Positions 30,089-39,586 of a stretch of DNA of 64,000 bases are shown here, piece after piece. The stretch spans positions 1 to 64,000 of the forward strand of contig JANYHN010000010.1 of assembly GCA_025359045.1 (NCBI GenBank), read 5' to 3'. The notes beneath the pieces were generated by a model. It searched no databases, was not told where the DNA came from, and saw only the letters and a program-made list of their open reading frames with translations. This DNA comes from Hyphomicrobiales bacterium (GTDB lineage: Bacteria > Pseudomonadota > Alphaproteobacteria > Rhizobiales > Aestuariivirgaceae). Each line of letters starts with the position of its first letter. The stretch's first letter is position 1. The position numbers and the translations under genes are program-made.

Positions 30089-31152
30089 TAAAGCCAGCCC
30101 TTATGCCGGAAATACCATAGAGGAACGATGGCCGATAAGATCATCAGTGCAATCGCGTAAGGATAACCCCAAACCCAGTCCAGTTCCGGCATCGCTTTGA
30201 AATTCATCCCATAAAGTGAAGCCACCAATGTGGGCGGCAAGAACACAACTGATGCAATCGAGAAAATTTTGATGATGCCGTTTTGCTCAATTGAAATCAT
30301 GCCGAGCACAGCATCAAGCAAAAAGCTGATCTTGCCCGTCAGATAGCCTGCATGTTCCGAAAGAGACTGAATATCGCGCTGCACCACCTTAAGCCTTGCC
30401 TTGTTCTCGCGCGTCTCTTTTGTCTCGGCTTTTTCCTTAGGAACCTTGGCGGCCACGCCTTCAACCACAACAACTTTGCCTTTTTTAGTCTGATCAAGCA
30501 CCGCCTGCATATAAGCAACCATGCGGCCCACGGAAACTAAGCTCTCACGCATCTTAGACGTAAAATCACCTTCCTCGCCCACTTTACCTAAAAGAGACTC
30601 CAAATTCTTGGGCTTCCTGCGTCGTGGGGTGCCATTTGGCCTACGGATGAAACTTGTTTCAAAAACATGGCGCGAGGTATCATCGACGATATGTCCCACA
30701 CGCTCCAAATGATCAGCGGCCCGGTCAATGACAGCTTCCAGCAAACTTATCATCACACCCCAGCCTGTCATAGCTGTAGTCTGCGGCTTCATTGCCTGGC
30801 GCACATAAACGGGGAAAGCTTGAGGATGATGATAGCGCACAGTGATCAGCTTCGTGTCGTGAATAATGAAGGTTACCGACGATGATTCTGGTCTATCTTC
30901 CTCGCCGCGCCTAATCAAATTTGCCGTCATGAATGTCGCGCCGTTTTCTTGATACAATCTGCTCGATGCTTCAATCTCTTCCAACTCGCCACGCGTTGGA
31001 ATGTCGATACCTAAGGCAGCCTCTACGGCTTTCTCCTCATCATGCGATGGGTCGACCAAATCAATCCACACCGCTTTACCAATCAGCCCCACATCCAAAA
31101 TTTTTGGATGCTCGATCAGGCAGTCTTTTTCTGTTTCGTAAAGTGAAAGCAT
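30088..31152 (-). CDS. corA: CorA family magnesium/cobalt transporter
   Basis: C-terminal FLPPTLVASLYGMNFKAMPELDWVWGYPYAI with the GMN motif. Confidence 0.94.
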   Translation of the reverse strand: MLSLYETEKDCLIEHPKILDVGLIGKAVWIDLVDPSHDEEKAVEAALGIDIPTRGELEEIEASSRLYQENGATFMTANLIRRGEEDRPESSSVTFIIHDTKLITVRYHHPQAFPVYVRQAMKPQTTAMTGWGVMISLLEAVIDRAADHLERVGHIVDDTSRHVFETSFIRRPNGTPRRRKPKNLESLLGKVGEEGDFTSKMRESLVSVGRMVAYMQAVLDQTKKGKVVVVEGVAAKVPKEKAETKETRENKARLKVVQRDIQSLSEHAGYLTGKISFLLDAVLGMISIEQNGIIKIFSIASVVFLPPTLVASLYGMNFKAMPELDWVWGYPYAIALMILSAIVPLWYFRHKGWL

Positions 31153-31216
31153 GGCACGTGCTTATCAAGGCTAAACGCATCTGGCCACTGGAATTTATCT
31201 GTGATAGCCAGCTGAA

Positions 31217-32605
31217 ATGTTAAAACCAATTCATATTATCGGCGGTGGTATGGCAGGCTGCGAAGCGGCCTGGGCTGCAGCCAATGCTGGCGTTCCTGTG
31301 ATCCTCCACGAAATGCGCCCGCATGTGCAAACTGACGTGCACAAAACCACGGATTTGGCCGAACTTGTTTGTTCCAATTCATTCCGTTCGGACGATAAGA
31401 ACAATAACGCCGTCGGCCTGCTTCATGAAGAAATGCGCCTTGCTGGATCGCTGATGATGGCGGTGGCAGAAAACCATAAAGTTCCAGCTGGAGGTGCGCT
31501 GGCCGTTGACCGTGACGGCTTTTCAGCCGAGATGACCAAGTGCATCACGTCCCACCCTTTCATTGTCACCGAGCGTGGTGAGATCGACACCCTGCCACCC
31601 GAAGATTGGGACAATGTAATCATCGCCACAGGCCCGCTCACATCTGAAAAACTCGCCAAAGCGATCCAAACCAAGACCGGCGATGAAGGCTTAGCTTTCT
31701 TTGATGCCATTGCTCCGATCATTCACCGCGAATCAATCGACATGTCAAAGGCCTGGTTTCAGTCGCGCTATGACAAAGTAGGCCCTGGCGGCAATGGCAA
31801 GGATTACATCAATTGCCCCATGGATAAGGCGCAATATGAAGCCTTCATCAATGATTTAATCACCGGCGAGAAAACCGATTTCAAAGATTGGGAAAAATCT
31901 ACACCATATTTTGACGGCTGCTTACCCATTGAAGTCATGGCCGAACGCGGCCCTGAAACGTTGCGCCACGGGCCTATGAAACCTATGGGGCTGACCAACG
32001 CCCACAACCCCACTATCAAAGCTTATGCAGTGGTTCAACTAAGGCAAGATAACGCTTTGGGAACATTGTATAATATTGTCGGTTTCCAAACCAAGTTGAA
32101 ATATGCGGATCAGGTGCGGGTGTTCAAATCCATCCCCGGCTTGGAAAATGCTGAATTTGCAAGGCTGGGTGGCCTGCACCGGAACACATTCCTCAATTCT
32201 CCCAAGCTGTTAGACGATAAACTGCGCCTAAAATTTGAACCGCGATTGCGCTTTGCTGGGCAGATTACGGGTGTTGAAGGCTATGTTGAAAGCGGAGCCA
32301 TGGGGCTCATGGCAGGCCGCATGGCAGCCGCAGATCGATTGGGACGCGCCTATACTACCCCACCCGCCACAACTGCGCATGGTGCACTGATTAACCACAT
32401 CACCGGTGGACATATCGCCACGACCGACAACAAAACCCAAACCTTCCAACCGATGAACATCAACTTCGGCCTCATGCCACCACCCGACGCACCTAAAAAG
32501 AATGCAGATGGTAAAAACTTGAGTTTTAAAGACAAAGGGGTGGCGCGCAAACATGCCTATACCCAAAGAGCGATTGAAGATTTTAAAGCTTGGCTGGCGG
32601 TCTAA
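31217..32605 (+). CDS. trmFO: tRNA (m5U54) methyltransferase, folate-dependent
   Basis: [31 protein letters not shown]...[26 protein letters not shown]. Confidence 0.96.
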   Translation: MLKPIHIIGGGMAGCEAAWAAANAGVPVILHEMRPHVQTDVHKTTDLAELVCSNSFRSDDKNNNAVGLLHEEMRLAGSLMMAVAENHKVPAGGALAVDRDGFSAEMTKCITSHPFIVTERGEIDTLPPEDWDNVIIATGPLTSEKLAKAIQTKTGDEGLAFFDAIAPIIHRESIDMSKAWFQSRYDKVGPGGNGKDYINCPMDKAQYEAFINDLITGEKTDFKDWEKSTPYFDGCLPIEVMAERGPETLRHGPMKPMGLTNAHNPTIKAYAVVQLRQDNALGTLYNIVGFQTKLKYADQVRVFKSIPGLENAEFARLGGLHRNTFLNSPKLLDDKLRLKFEPRLRFAGQITGVEGYVESGAMGLMAGRMAAADRLGRAYTTPPATTAHGALINHITGGHIATTDNKTQTFQPMNINFGLMPPPDAPKKNADGKNLSFKDKGVARKHAYTQRAIEDFKAWLAV

Positions 32606-33444
32606 AAACTCTCAGTTTTCGCCGCTTTCCATAAAAGCCATTGCTTGCGCCAAAAAGCAATTTCGGCGCCCGCTTTCATCACATTTCCGCGCCCAGCATC
32701 CAGCTTCTTTAAATACGCTTCCGTCAACGACACATGCAAAAAAGCGGGCATAACAGCTGGCTTAATTGTCCACGCGAGTTTCCGAGCCTGGTCTAGTCGC
32801 AGCCTGATTTTCTCTCGCAACTCTGAAAGCACAATGTTGAGCGAAGCCTCATTGTCAAAACCAATGACATCTGCTGCTGATGCATCACGCTGCTTCAATA
32901 AATCCAGCGGCACATAGCAACGCCCCGTCGCTCGGTGTCTTGGTAGTGAACGCATGAGGCCAGCCAATCCATATGCCACGCCGACCAGCCCCGCAGCCTC
33001 CGCACTTTCGAACGCTTCTTTGCGGCTCAAAACCAGCGATGCCATTTGAATGAGCGCCGAGGATGTTTCCCCTAAATAGCCTTCGAGGTCAGTCAGGCTT
33101 TGCATTGGGTCAGAATAGAGATCAAAAATCTTGGCCTTCACCAGATTTTGCAAAGCATGTTTGGGGAGATCGCCCGCTTCAATTGCAGCGGCCAAACTCT
33201 GAGCCACAGGGTGTTGCTGTTCTTCACCATTGTAGATCGCATCAATTGTATCCAACCACCATTGATAGCGAATTTCGCCCACAGTTGCGTCGCTCACCAA
33301 TTCAGGAATGCGAGAGACCTCAATGTTGAAAGCATAAAGCGCGTTCAGATGTTTGCGGCTTACTTCAGGCGCAAACAACGAGGCGAGGAAACGATCTTTG
33401 TCCCCTGCCCGCACGAGATCAAAACAATACTGATCACTATCCAT
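32602..33444 (-). CDS. Squalene/phytoene-synthase-like protein (NDUFAF6-related family)
   Basis: [52 protein letters not shown]...[15 protein letters not shown]. Confidence 0.88.
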   Translation of the reverse strand: MDSDQYCFDLVRAGDKDRFLASLFAPEVSRKHLNALYAFNIEVSRIPELVSDATVGEIRYQWWLDTIDAIYNGEEQQHPVAQSLAAAIEAGDLPKHALQNLVKAKIFDLYSDPMQSLTDLEGYLGETSSALIQMASLVLSRKEAFESAEAAGLVGVAYGLAGLMRSLPRHRATGRCYVPLDLLKQRDASAADVIGFDNEASLNIVLSELREKIRLRLDQARKLAWTIKPAVMPAFLHVSLTEAYLKKLDAGRGNVMKAGAEIAFWRKQWLLWKAAKTESF

Positions 33445-33785
33445 TAATCCACCGCAACAAATGCACCGGCCACGCGGCGGCGTTCAGACAGAACTTGATT
33501 GTAAGTATGCACAGCGGAACTTGTGCTCATAAAATCGAATGGTAGGTTTTCTCTGGCAAATAATTCAAACATTGCGCGCGGTGGTCGCACCATTTGTGCG
33601 CCAGTTCCCATCAACACAAAATCTATTTCCGCACGCTCGGCAAGCAGCTCAGAAAATTTAATGCCATCCCAAGCCCTCATACCGCTGGGCAACACCAGCA
33701 GATTGCCAAAATGCGAATGTTCACCAAACCGAAATCCGCCATTGCCAAACGAGGCAATGGCATATTGCTGCGGCAGGAATTTCAC
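33444..33785 (-). CDS. Mth938-like domain protein (NDUFAF3-related family)
   Basis: IASFGNGGFRFGEHSHFGNLLVLPSGMRAW...DFVLMGTGAQMVRPPRAM...MSTSSAVHTYNQVLSERRRVAGAFVAV. Confidence 0.9.
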   Translation of the reverse strand: MKFLPQQYAIASFGNGGFRFGEHSHFGNLLVLPSGMRAWDGIKFSELLAERAEIDFVLMGTGAQMVRPPRAMFELFARENLPFDFMSTSSAVHTYNQVLSERRRVAGAFVAVD

Positions 33786-34720
33786 TTCTTAGGGGCCACG
33801 GCCTTCCCATCAGCCGCCGGCAATTCGCGCTTGGTGCCTAGCAAAATCAGCACTGGTGCAGCAACAAAGATGGAGGAGTAAGTGCCAACAATAACGCCCC
33901 AAATCATCGCAAAGGTGAAGCCCCGAATAACTTCACCACCAAAAATGTAAAGCGCAAGCAGAGCCATCATAGTTGCCAGTGAAGTCAAAATCGTACGTGG
34001 TAACACCGAGTTGATTGAATGATCAATCAAATCCGCCAGACCCATGGATTTGAATTTACGCAAATACTCGCGAATACGATCAAACACCACCACAGTGTCG
34101 TTCAACGAATAGCCGATAATTGTCAAAATTGCAGCAATGATTGAGAGGTTGAAATCCAAACCAATCAAGCAGAAAAGGCCGATTGAAAGCGTCACGTCAT
34201 GGAGCAATGAAAGAATGGCACCCAAAGCAAATTGCCATTCAAACTGAAACCATAAATAGATCATGACGAATAACAAAGCGAGTAACACAGCCGAAATAGC
34301 CTGCTGTGTCTTTTCGTCAGATACCGTTGGCCCGCTCGTTTCAGTTGAACGAATTTCAACATCTGCGCCAAGTGCAGCTTTCAATTTTGCTTGAGCAGCA
34401 TTGTCGGCAGTTTCGCCGCCCTTTTGCGCCTCAACTCGAATTTTCACATCCGTTGGCCCGCCAAACTGTTGCAGCTCAACCGCACCAATCCCCAATTCAT
34501 TCAGTGTTGTGCGCAGCTTATCAATTTCCGCTGGCCCTTTGGTGCGGATGGTGATCACCGATCCACCCTTAAAATCGATGCCGTAATTCAAGCCGATTGT
34601 GACGAATAGAAAAATCGATGCCGCGCATAAAATACCAGAGATAAAAAAGCCAAAACGACTCCACCTCATAAACGGATATTTGGTGTCGTCCGGAATAAGA
34701 CGAATAGGTTTCCAGGCCAT
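33782..34720 (-). CDS. secF: Protein translocase subunit SecF
   Basis: GLNYGIDFKGGSVI...LTIIGYSLNDTVVVFDRIREYLRK; start MAWKPIRLIPDD at 34720. Confidence 0.96.
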   Translation of the reverse strand: MAWKPIRLIPDDTKYPFMRWSRFGFFISGILCAASIFLFVTIGLNYGIDFKGGSVITIRTKGPAEIDKLRTTLNELGIGAVELQQFGGPTDVKIRVEAQKGGETADNAAQAKLKAALGADVEIRSTETSGPTVSDEKTQQAISAVLLALLFVMIYLWFQFEWQFALGAILSLLHDVTLSIGLFCLIGLDFNLSIIAAILTIIGYSLNDTVVVFDRIREYLRKFKSMGLADLIDHSINSVLPRTILTSLATMMALLALYIFGGEVIRGFTFAMIWGVIVGTYSSIFVAAPVLILLGTKRELPAADGKAVAPKK

Positions 34721-36408
34721 TAGAGGGTAATCTCCTTCGGGCGTTTCCATTTCACCCACATGGCAACCATGAATTTGGTGAGCAGGAACGCAGTAAACAA
34801 AGTGGTGGCGATGCCCACAGCAAGTGTGACGGCAAAGCCGCGAATAGGGCCGGAGCCAACACCGAACAAAACCACCGCCGCAATGAGTGTTGTGACGTTG
34901 GCATCAAGCACGGTGGCAAACGCGGCTTTAAAGCCAGTTTCGATTGCGCCCATAGCAGTGCGGCCATTGCGCCATTCTTCGCGAATGCGCTCATAAATCA
35001 GAACGTTTGAATCAACCGCCATGCCGAGTGTCAGAACGATACCAGCAATGCCGGGCAGCGTGAGCGTGAAGCCAAACAACGACATGATTGCAACCAGCAT
35101 CAGCAAATTGATCAAGACGGCAATATCGGCAATAACACCATAAAGCCCGTATGGCAGCAGCATGAAAATCATAACTGCAATAAGCCCCACCAAGCTGGCA
35201 ATTAAACCAGCGCGGATTGAATCAGCACCCAGTGACGGCCCAACCACTTGCTGTTCGATCACATCTAACTTGGCAGGCAACGCACCTGATTTTAAAACCA
35301 CGGATAAGCTTTGTGTCTCTTCGAGCGTGAAATTACCTGAAATTTGTGCAGAACCACCGAGGATTGCTTCGTTAATCCGCGGCGCACTCATGATCACATT
35401 ATCGAGCACAATGGCAAACGGCTTATCAACATTTTCAGCCGTCAGCTTGCCAAACTTTACAGCCCCACGTTGGTTCAGCTTGAAACTGACAACTGGCCGA
35501 TTGTTCTGATCGAAGCTAGGTTGCGCGTCAACCAGATCAGCACCACTGACTGAATCACGCGATGCAGTTTTGAGCCACATCTGCGGAAGAGTTTTAACCT
35601 CATCCTCTGTTGGTTTAATGTAATCAGTCTTTGCGTCTTCGGCATCCTTCTTTTTCTTTGCGATCAAACGGTCAACATCTTCTTTTTGCGGAAACGCTTT
35701 GCAATCAGGTGGAACGGCCTGCGTAGCGCTTTGCGGTTGTTCTGCGCAAAGAAGTGTGAGGCTCAAAGAACCAGTTGTTTCCAATGTTTCTAAAACCGTA
35801 TTTAAATTTTGCTTTCCGGGCAATTGGATGCTTACGCGGTCTTTGCCCTGTTGTTGCAAAATCGGCTCGGTCACACCGCTGCCGTTAAAGCGACTTTCAA
35901 AAATCTTAAGGGACTGCTGAATTGCTGCTGAAACTTTGGCATCTAAACCAGCCTGTTCTGTTACAAAGCTGAACTGATCCGCATTTTGAGTCAGTTTAAA
36001 CAAGTTAGACGCAGTTCCGCTACCCAGCAAACCCACATCAAGTGGCTGAAGCAATTTGTTGAGTTCAATTTTGGCCTTATCATAATCTTCTGGCTTTAAT
36101 ATGCGAACCGAAACGCCATTATCAATTTTCGAAATATTGCTATAACCAATCTTGGCATCGCGCATACCAGCACGAATATCGCCCGTCAGTTGATCTTGCA
36201 ACTTGCGCATCATATCTTTTTTATCAACAGCCATGAGAACGCTGCCGCCGCCTTGCAAATCCAGGCCCAGTGTAAGCGGGCGCAAACCCAAATTGTCGGC
36301 CATAAATTTCTGCGCGCCAACTGGCAACACATTCGGCGATGCGATCAAGAGCGAAAGCAAGACCGATCCTAAGATCGCCAGAATCTTCCAGCGTGCATAA
36401 TGAAACAT
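34720..36408 (-). CDS. secD: Protein translocase subunit SecD
   Basis: LRPLTLGLDLQGGGSVLMAVD...LTLGMAVDSNVLIYERIREE. Confidence 0.97.
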   Translation of the reverse strand: MFHYARWKILAILGSVLLSLLIASPNVLPVGAQKFMADNLGLRPLTLGLDLQGGGSVLMAVDKKDMMRKLQDQLTGDIRAGMRDAKIGYSNISKIDNGVSVRILKPEDYDKAKIELNKLLQPLDVGLLGSGTASNLFKLTQNADQFSFVTEQAGLDAKVSAAIQQSLKIFESRFNGSGVTEPILQQQGKDRVSIQLPGKQNLNTVLETLETTGSLSLTLLCAEQPQSATQAVPPDCKAFPQKEDVDRLIAKKKKDAEDAKTDYIKPTEDEVKTLPQMWLKTASRDSVSGADLVDAQPSFDQNNRPVVSFKLNQRGAVKFGKLTAENVDKPFAIVLDNVIMSAPRINEAILGGSAQISGNFTLEETQSLSVVLKSGALPAKLDVIEQQVVGPSLGADSIRAGLIASLVGLIAVMIFMLLPYGLYGVIADIAVLINLLMLVAIMSLFGFTLTLPGIAGIVLTLGMAVDSNVLIYERIREEWRNGRTAMGAIETGFKAAFATVLDANVTTLIAAVVLFGVGSGPIRGFAVTLAVGIATTLFTAFLLTKFMVAMWVKWKRPKEITL

Positions 36409-36420
36409 CGAATGGTCGCC

Positions 36421-36795
36421 TTATTTCTTTTTCTTGTTTGAAACCGGAACGGCAACACTGTCATCAGCTTTCATCGGCTCGCCCTTCGAGCGGACATCTG
36501 CAATGCCTTGGCGCAGTACACGAACTTTAACATTTTCGCCCACTTCAACCAGAAGCTCATTGTCATCAACAACCCGCACCACTTTGCCGATCAGGCCACC
36601 ATTGGTGACAATGGTATCGCCACGTGTGGCCTTACCCAGCATGGCTTGATGTTCTTTCAATTTGGTTTGTTGTGGACGGATCATGAAAAAATAAAACACC
36701 ACAGCAATCAAAATCATTGGCACAACAAAGCCAATTAAATCACCAGCGCCCGGTCCTCCAGCAGCGGTTTGGGCAAAAGCCTCAGTCACAAACAT
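36421..36795 (-). CDS. yajC: Preprotein translocase subunit YajC
   Basis: VPMILIAVVFYFFMIRPQQTKLKEHQAMLGKATRGDTIVTNGGLIGKV. Confidence 0.96.
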   Translation of the reverse strand: MFVTEAFAQTAAGGPGAGDLIGFVVPMILIAVVFYFFMIRPQQTKLKEHQAMLGKATRGDTIVTNGGLIGKVVRVVDDNELLVEVGENVKVRVLRQGIADVRSKGEPMKADDSVAVPVSNKKKK

Positions 36796-36921
36796 TCACA
36801 TCTCCCTCGTCGCCCAAGCTAATCTAGGGGCGAAACAAAACTTGCGCGGAATATAGCTATGGATTAGGCCATTGCAACCTCGAACCTCTCAAAATTTAAC
36901 TGTTTTTCACGGCAGACAGAT

Positions 36922-37785
36922 ATGGCAAAAACCACCGAAATCGCTCAATTAACCCGCATTGCAGATGCATTAGAGCGCATTTCTCCGCCGCCACCTTCCG
37001 TGCCGGATTTCAAAAATGACTCGGCTTTCATATGGAATGCCACTCCAGCTGGCCTTATTCCGATTGTAAAAGTGAATCGGGTTAACATCTCACTTTTACA
37101 AGGCGTCGACAATTCACGAGACACTCTAATAGAGAATACGCGACGTTTTGCTCGTGGCCTGCCCGCCAACAATGCCCTGCTGTGGGGTGCACGCGGCATG
37201 GGAAAGTCGTCTTTGGTGAAAGCCGTTCACCGCGCTGTTTCAACTGAAACGAAATCAGTTCTGAAAATTGTTGAAATCCACCGGGAGGATATTGAAAGCC
37301 TGCCGGCCCTCATGTCCCTTGTGCGCAAGAATGCAAAGTTTAAATTCATCATTTTTTGCGATGATCTGTCTTTCGACGCCGACGACACTTCCTACAAATC
37401 TCTGAAAGCTGCCTTGGACGGTGGGTTGGAAGGCCGCCCTAACAACGCCATTTTCTATGCCACCAGCAATCGCCGCCACCTCCTGCCGCGTGACATGATA
37501 GAGAACGAACGCTCAACAGCCATCAACCCGTCTGAAGCCGTTCAAGAAAAGGTTTCGCTTTCTGATCGCTTTGGATTGTGGTTGGGCTTTCACAATTGCA
37601 GCCAAGACGAATTCTTCGCCATGGTCGATGGCTATGCCAAGCATCACAAACTGAAAATTAACGCCGATGCGCTCCATGCCGCCGCCAACGAATGGTCGGT
37701 GACCAGAGGGGCAAGATCAGGCCGAGTGGCTTGGCAATTCATTCAGGACTTGGCTGGCAAGCTGGGACAACAGTTGATTGACTAA
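36922..37785 (+). CDS. DUF815 family ATP-binding protein
   Basis: NNALLWGARGMGKSSLVKAVH (P-loop), FIIFCDDLSFD (Walker B), IFYATSNRRHLLPRDMIEN. Confidence 0.93.
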   Translation: MAKTTEIAQLTRIADALERISPPPPSVPDFKNDSAFIWNATPAGLIPIVKVNRVNISLLQGVDNSRDTLIENTRRFARGLPANNALLWGARGMGKSSLVKAVHRAVSTETKSVLKIVEIHREDIESLPALMSLVRKNAKFKFIIFCDDLSFDADDTSYKSLKAALDGGLEGRPNNAIFYATSNRRHLLPRDMIENERSTAINPSEAVQEKVSLSDRFGLWLGFHNCSQDEFFAMVDGYAKHHKLKINADALHAAANEWSVTRGARSGRVAWQFIQDLAGKLGQQLID

Positions 37786-38577
37786 CTATCGCTCGTAAAC
37801 CCCGTGCCTGCCTTCCACCTGTGCAAAAATAGTGCTGCCCAAAACTTTCATCTGGTCATTTGATATATCCGCAGTCACAGCCATCGCCAGTTTCGCATCA
37901 CGCCAAAAACACGTGACGAGTTTGTCTTTCTGCTCAAGTTTCAAATCCGTCAATTTGCCTTCGGTGTTGGCACTGAAAAAAATACTCATGCGTTGCTTAT
38001 CAGCATTTTCATACATCAGTTGGCCAGCAGGTGCGTTGCTTTCAGCTAAAAGACGCCCACCCAAAAGCGTATATCCGTCACTTTGCAAATCCGGAATCGT
38101 AAAGTCAGAACCAACACGCTTTGAAAGCCACGCCTGCAAATGATCCTTATCCACTGCCGCCACCTCCACGGCGTGGCGCGGCTCTGCAGAATAATTTGCA
38201 TGAGCAATTAATGCACGCTGCGCCAGACTGGTTATAAGAATTTGACCACTATTGACGTTGCTCTGACCCGCCAACCAACCCACGCTCCCGCCGATTAAAA
38301 ACAAACCAACCGCACAAGCCGCCACCAAATAGGGCAAAATGCGCATCGACGGTCGCCCGTATGCGGCGGTCAATAATGACGCTGGAATAAGCTCCTCCAA
38401 AGTGCCGTCAAATGCCTTATGCAGCTCGGACTTTTGATAGATGATTGCGGCCAAAGCTTTGCGCGCTTCTTCATTTTCAAGAAGCAGTTTTTCCACAGCC
38501 TTCTTGTCTTCGCCCTCAAGTTCCCCATCAGCGAAGGCATGCAACGCCCAATTTTCGACAGTCTCAAACATCTTCAT
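37786..38577 (-). CDS. Anti-sigma factor (transmembrane)
   Basis: WALHAFADGELEGEDKKAVEKLLLENEEARKAL plus one TM segment; stop/start overlap with the ECF sigma gene. Confidence 0.87.
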   Translation of the reverse strand: MKMFETVENWALHAFADGELEGEDKKAVEKLLLENEEARKALAAIIYQKSELHKAFDGTLEELIPASLLTAAYGRPSMRILPYLVAACAVGLFLIGGSVGWLAGQSNVNSGQILITSLAQRALIAHANYSAEPRHAVEVAAVDKDHLQAWLSKRVGSDFTIPDLQSDGYTLLGGRLLAESNAPAGQLMYENADKQRMSIFFSANTEGKLTDLKLEQKDKLVTCFWRDAKLAMAVTADISNDQMKVLGSTIFAQVEGRHGVYER

Positions 38578-39089
38578 TTCACCCGGCGCAGAAATGTGGT
38601 TCCGCGCTCTTCCAAAATATTTTGCAGTGTTGAACGCGCACGCGAAAGCCTCGACATGATTGTGCCGATGGGCACACCGATAATTTCCGCCGCATCTTTG
38701 TAACTCACCTCTTCCAAACTGATCAAAACCAAAACCTCGCGCTGTTGGGCAGGCAATTTGTCGAGGGCTTCGGTGATCAAGTTAGTAGAAAAATTATCCT
38801 CTTGTTCAGCTCGCGTGGAGCCTTCTCCATCATACAAATCATCAACACTTTTCGCATTTTGATGCTTGGCGTTACTGCGCCAGTTGCTCACGTGAATGTT
38901 GCGCAACACTGCATAAAGCCACGCCCGTAGTGGCTTGGTCACATCATAAAGATGACTTTTCTTTAGGGCGCGCTCAATACAATCCTGCACCAAATCATCC
39001 GCCAATGACGCATCGCCGCAAAGCGACCGAGCAAATCGGCGCAAATGCGGAATTTCGGCGACTAAATTGGTTCGAAAATCCATGGTCAT
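38574..39089 (-). CDS. ECF-type RNA polymerase sigma factor
   Basis: DFRTNLVAEIPHLRRFARSLCGDASLADDLVQDCIERALKKSHLYD...LPAQQREVLVLISLEEVSYKDAAEIIGVPIGTIMSRLSRAR. Confidence 0.93.
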   Translation of the reverse strand: MTMDFRTNLVAEIPHLRRFARSLCGDASLADDLVQDCIERALKKSHLYDVTKPLRAWLYAVLRNIHVSNWRSNAKHQNAKSVDDLYDGEGSTRAEQEDNFSTNLITEALDKLPAQQREVLVLISLEEVSYKDAAEIIGVPIGTIMSRLSRARSTLQNILEERGTTFLRRVK

Positions 39090-39199
39090 GACGTTTATGT
39101 TACGCCCAAAAGCATGATCTATTCCATATCCTCGGGATTGTTGCACGTCCTTCAAACAGTTAGGCTTGTTAACGCCTTTGGGATGGACGAGGGAAATCT

Positions 39200-39586
39200 A
39201 TGAATCATTAACATATGTTGGTGGTTGGCAGCGGGCCGGCAGGCAGGCGGGCGGGCGGCTGTACAATCAGCTAAGCTGGGTAAATCGGTTCTGGTTGTGG
39301 ATAAGGGAAGTTGGCTGGGCGGGGTTTCATTATAGGCGTCAACACAGGATTTTTAAAGCTGATCTTTTCTTTGGAGACGCGGCGCCTATTTGGTGCTTAT
39401 ATTATTGGTGAAATTGCCACGGAGCTTATTCATATTGGTCACGCGGTGAACAACGTTAAGGGCACTGTGGATTTTTTTGTCAACAATACATTCAATTATC
39501 CGACGCTTGCTGAAGCCATAAAATTGCAGGCCTTGATGCTTGGAACCGGATGGGCGTTGCTTAAGCCTTCCATTTCTCGCGCATAG
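39200..39586 (+). pseudogene. sthA: Decayed Si-specific (soluble) NAD(P)+ transhydrogenase, sthA-like: N- and C-terminal ends with the interior deleted
   Basis: Frames rejoin as [12 protein letters not shown] / [26 protein letters not shown] / NTGFLKLIFSLETRRLFGAYIIGEIATELIHIGHAVNNVKGTVDFFVNNTFNYPTLAEAIKLQAL; in-frame stops and frameshifts. Confidence 0.85.
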
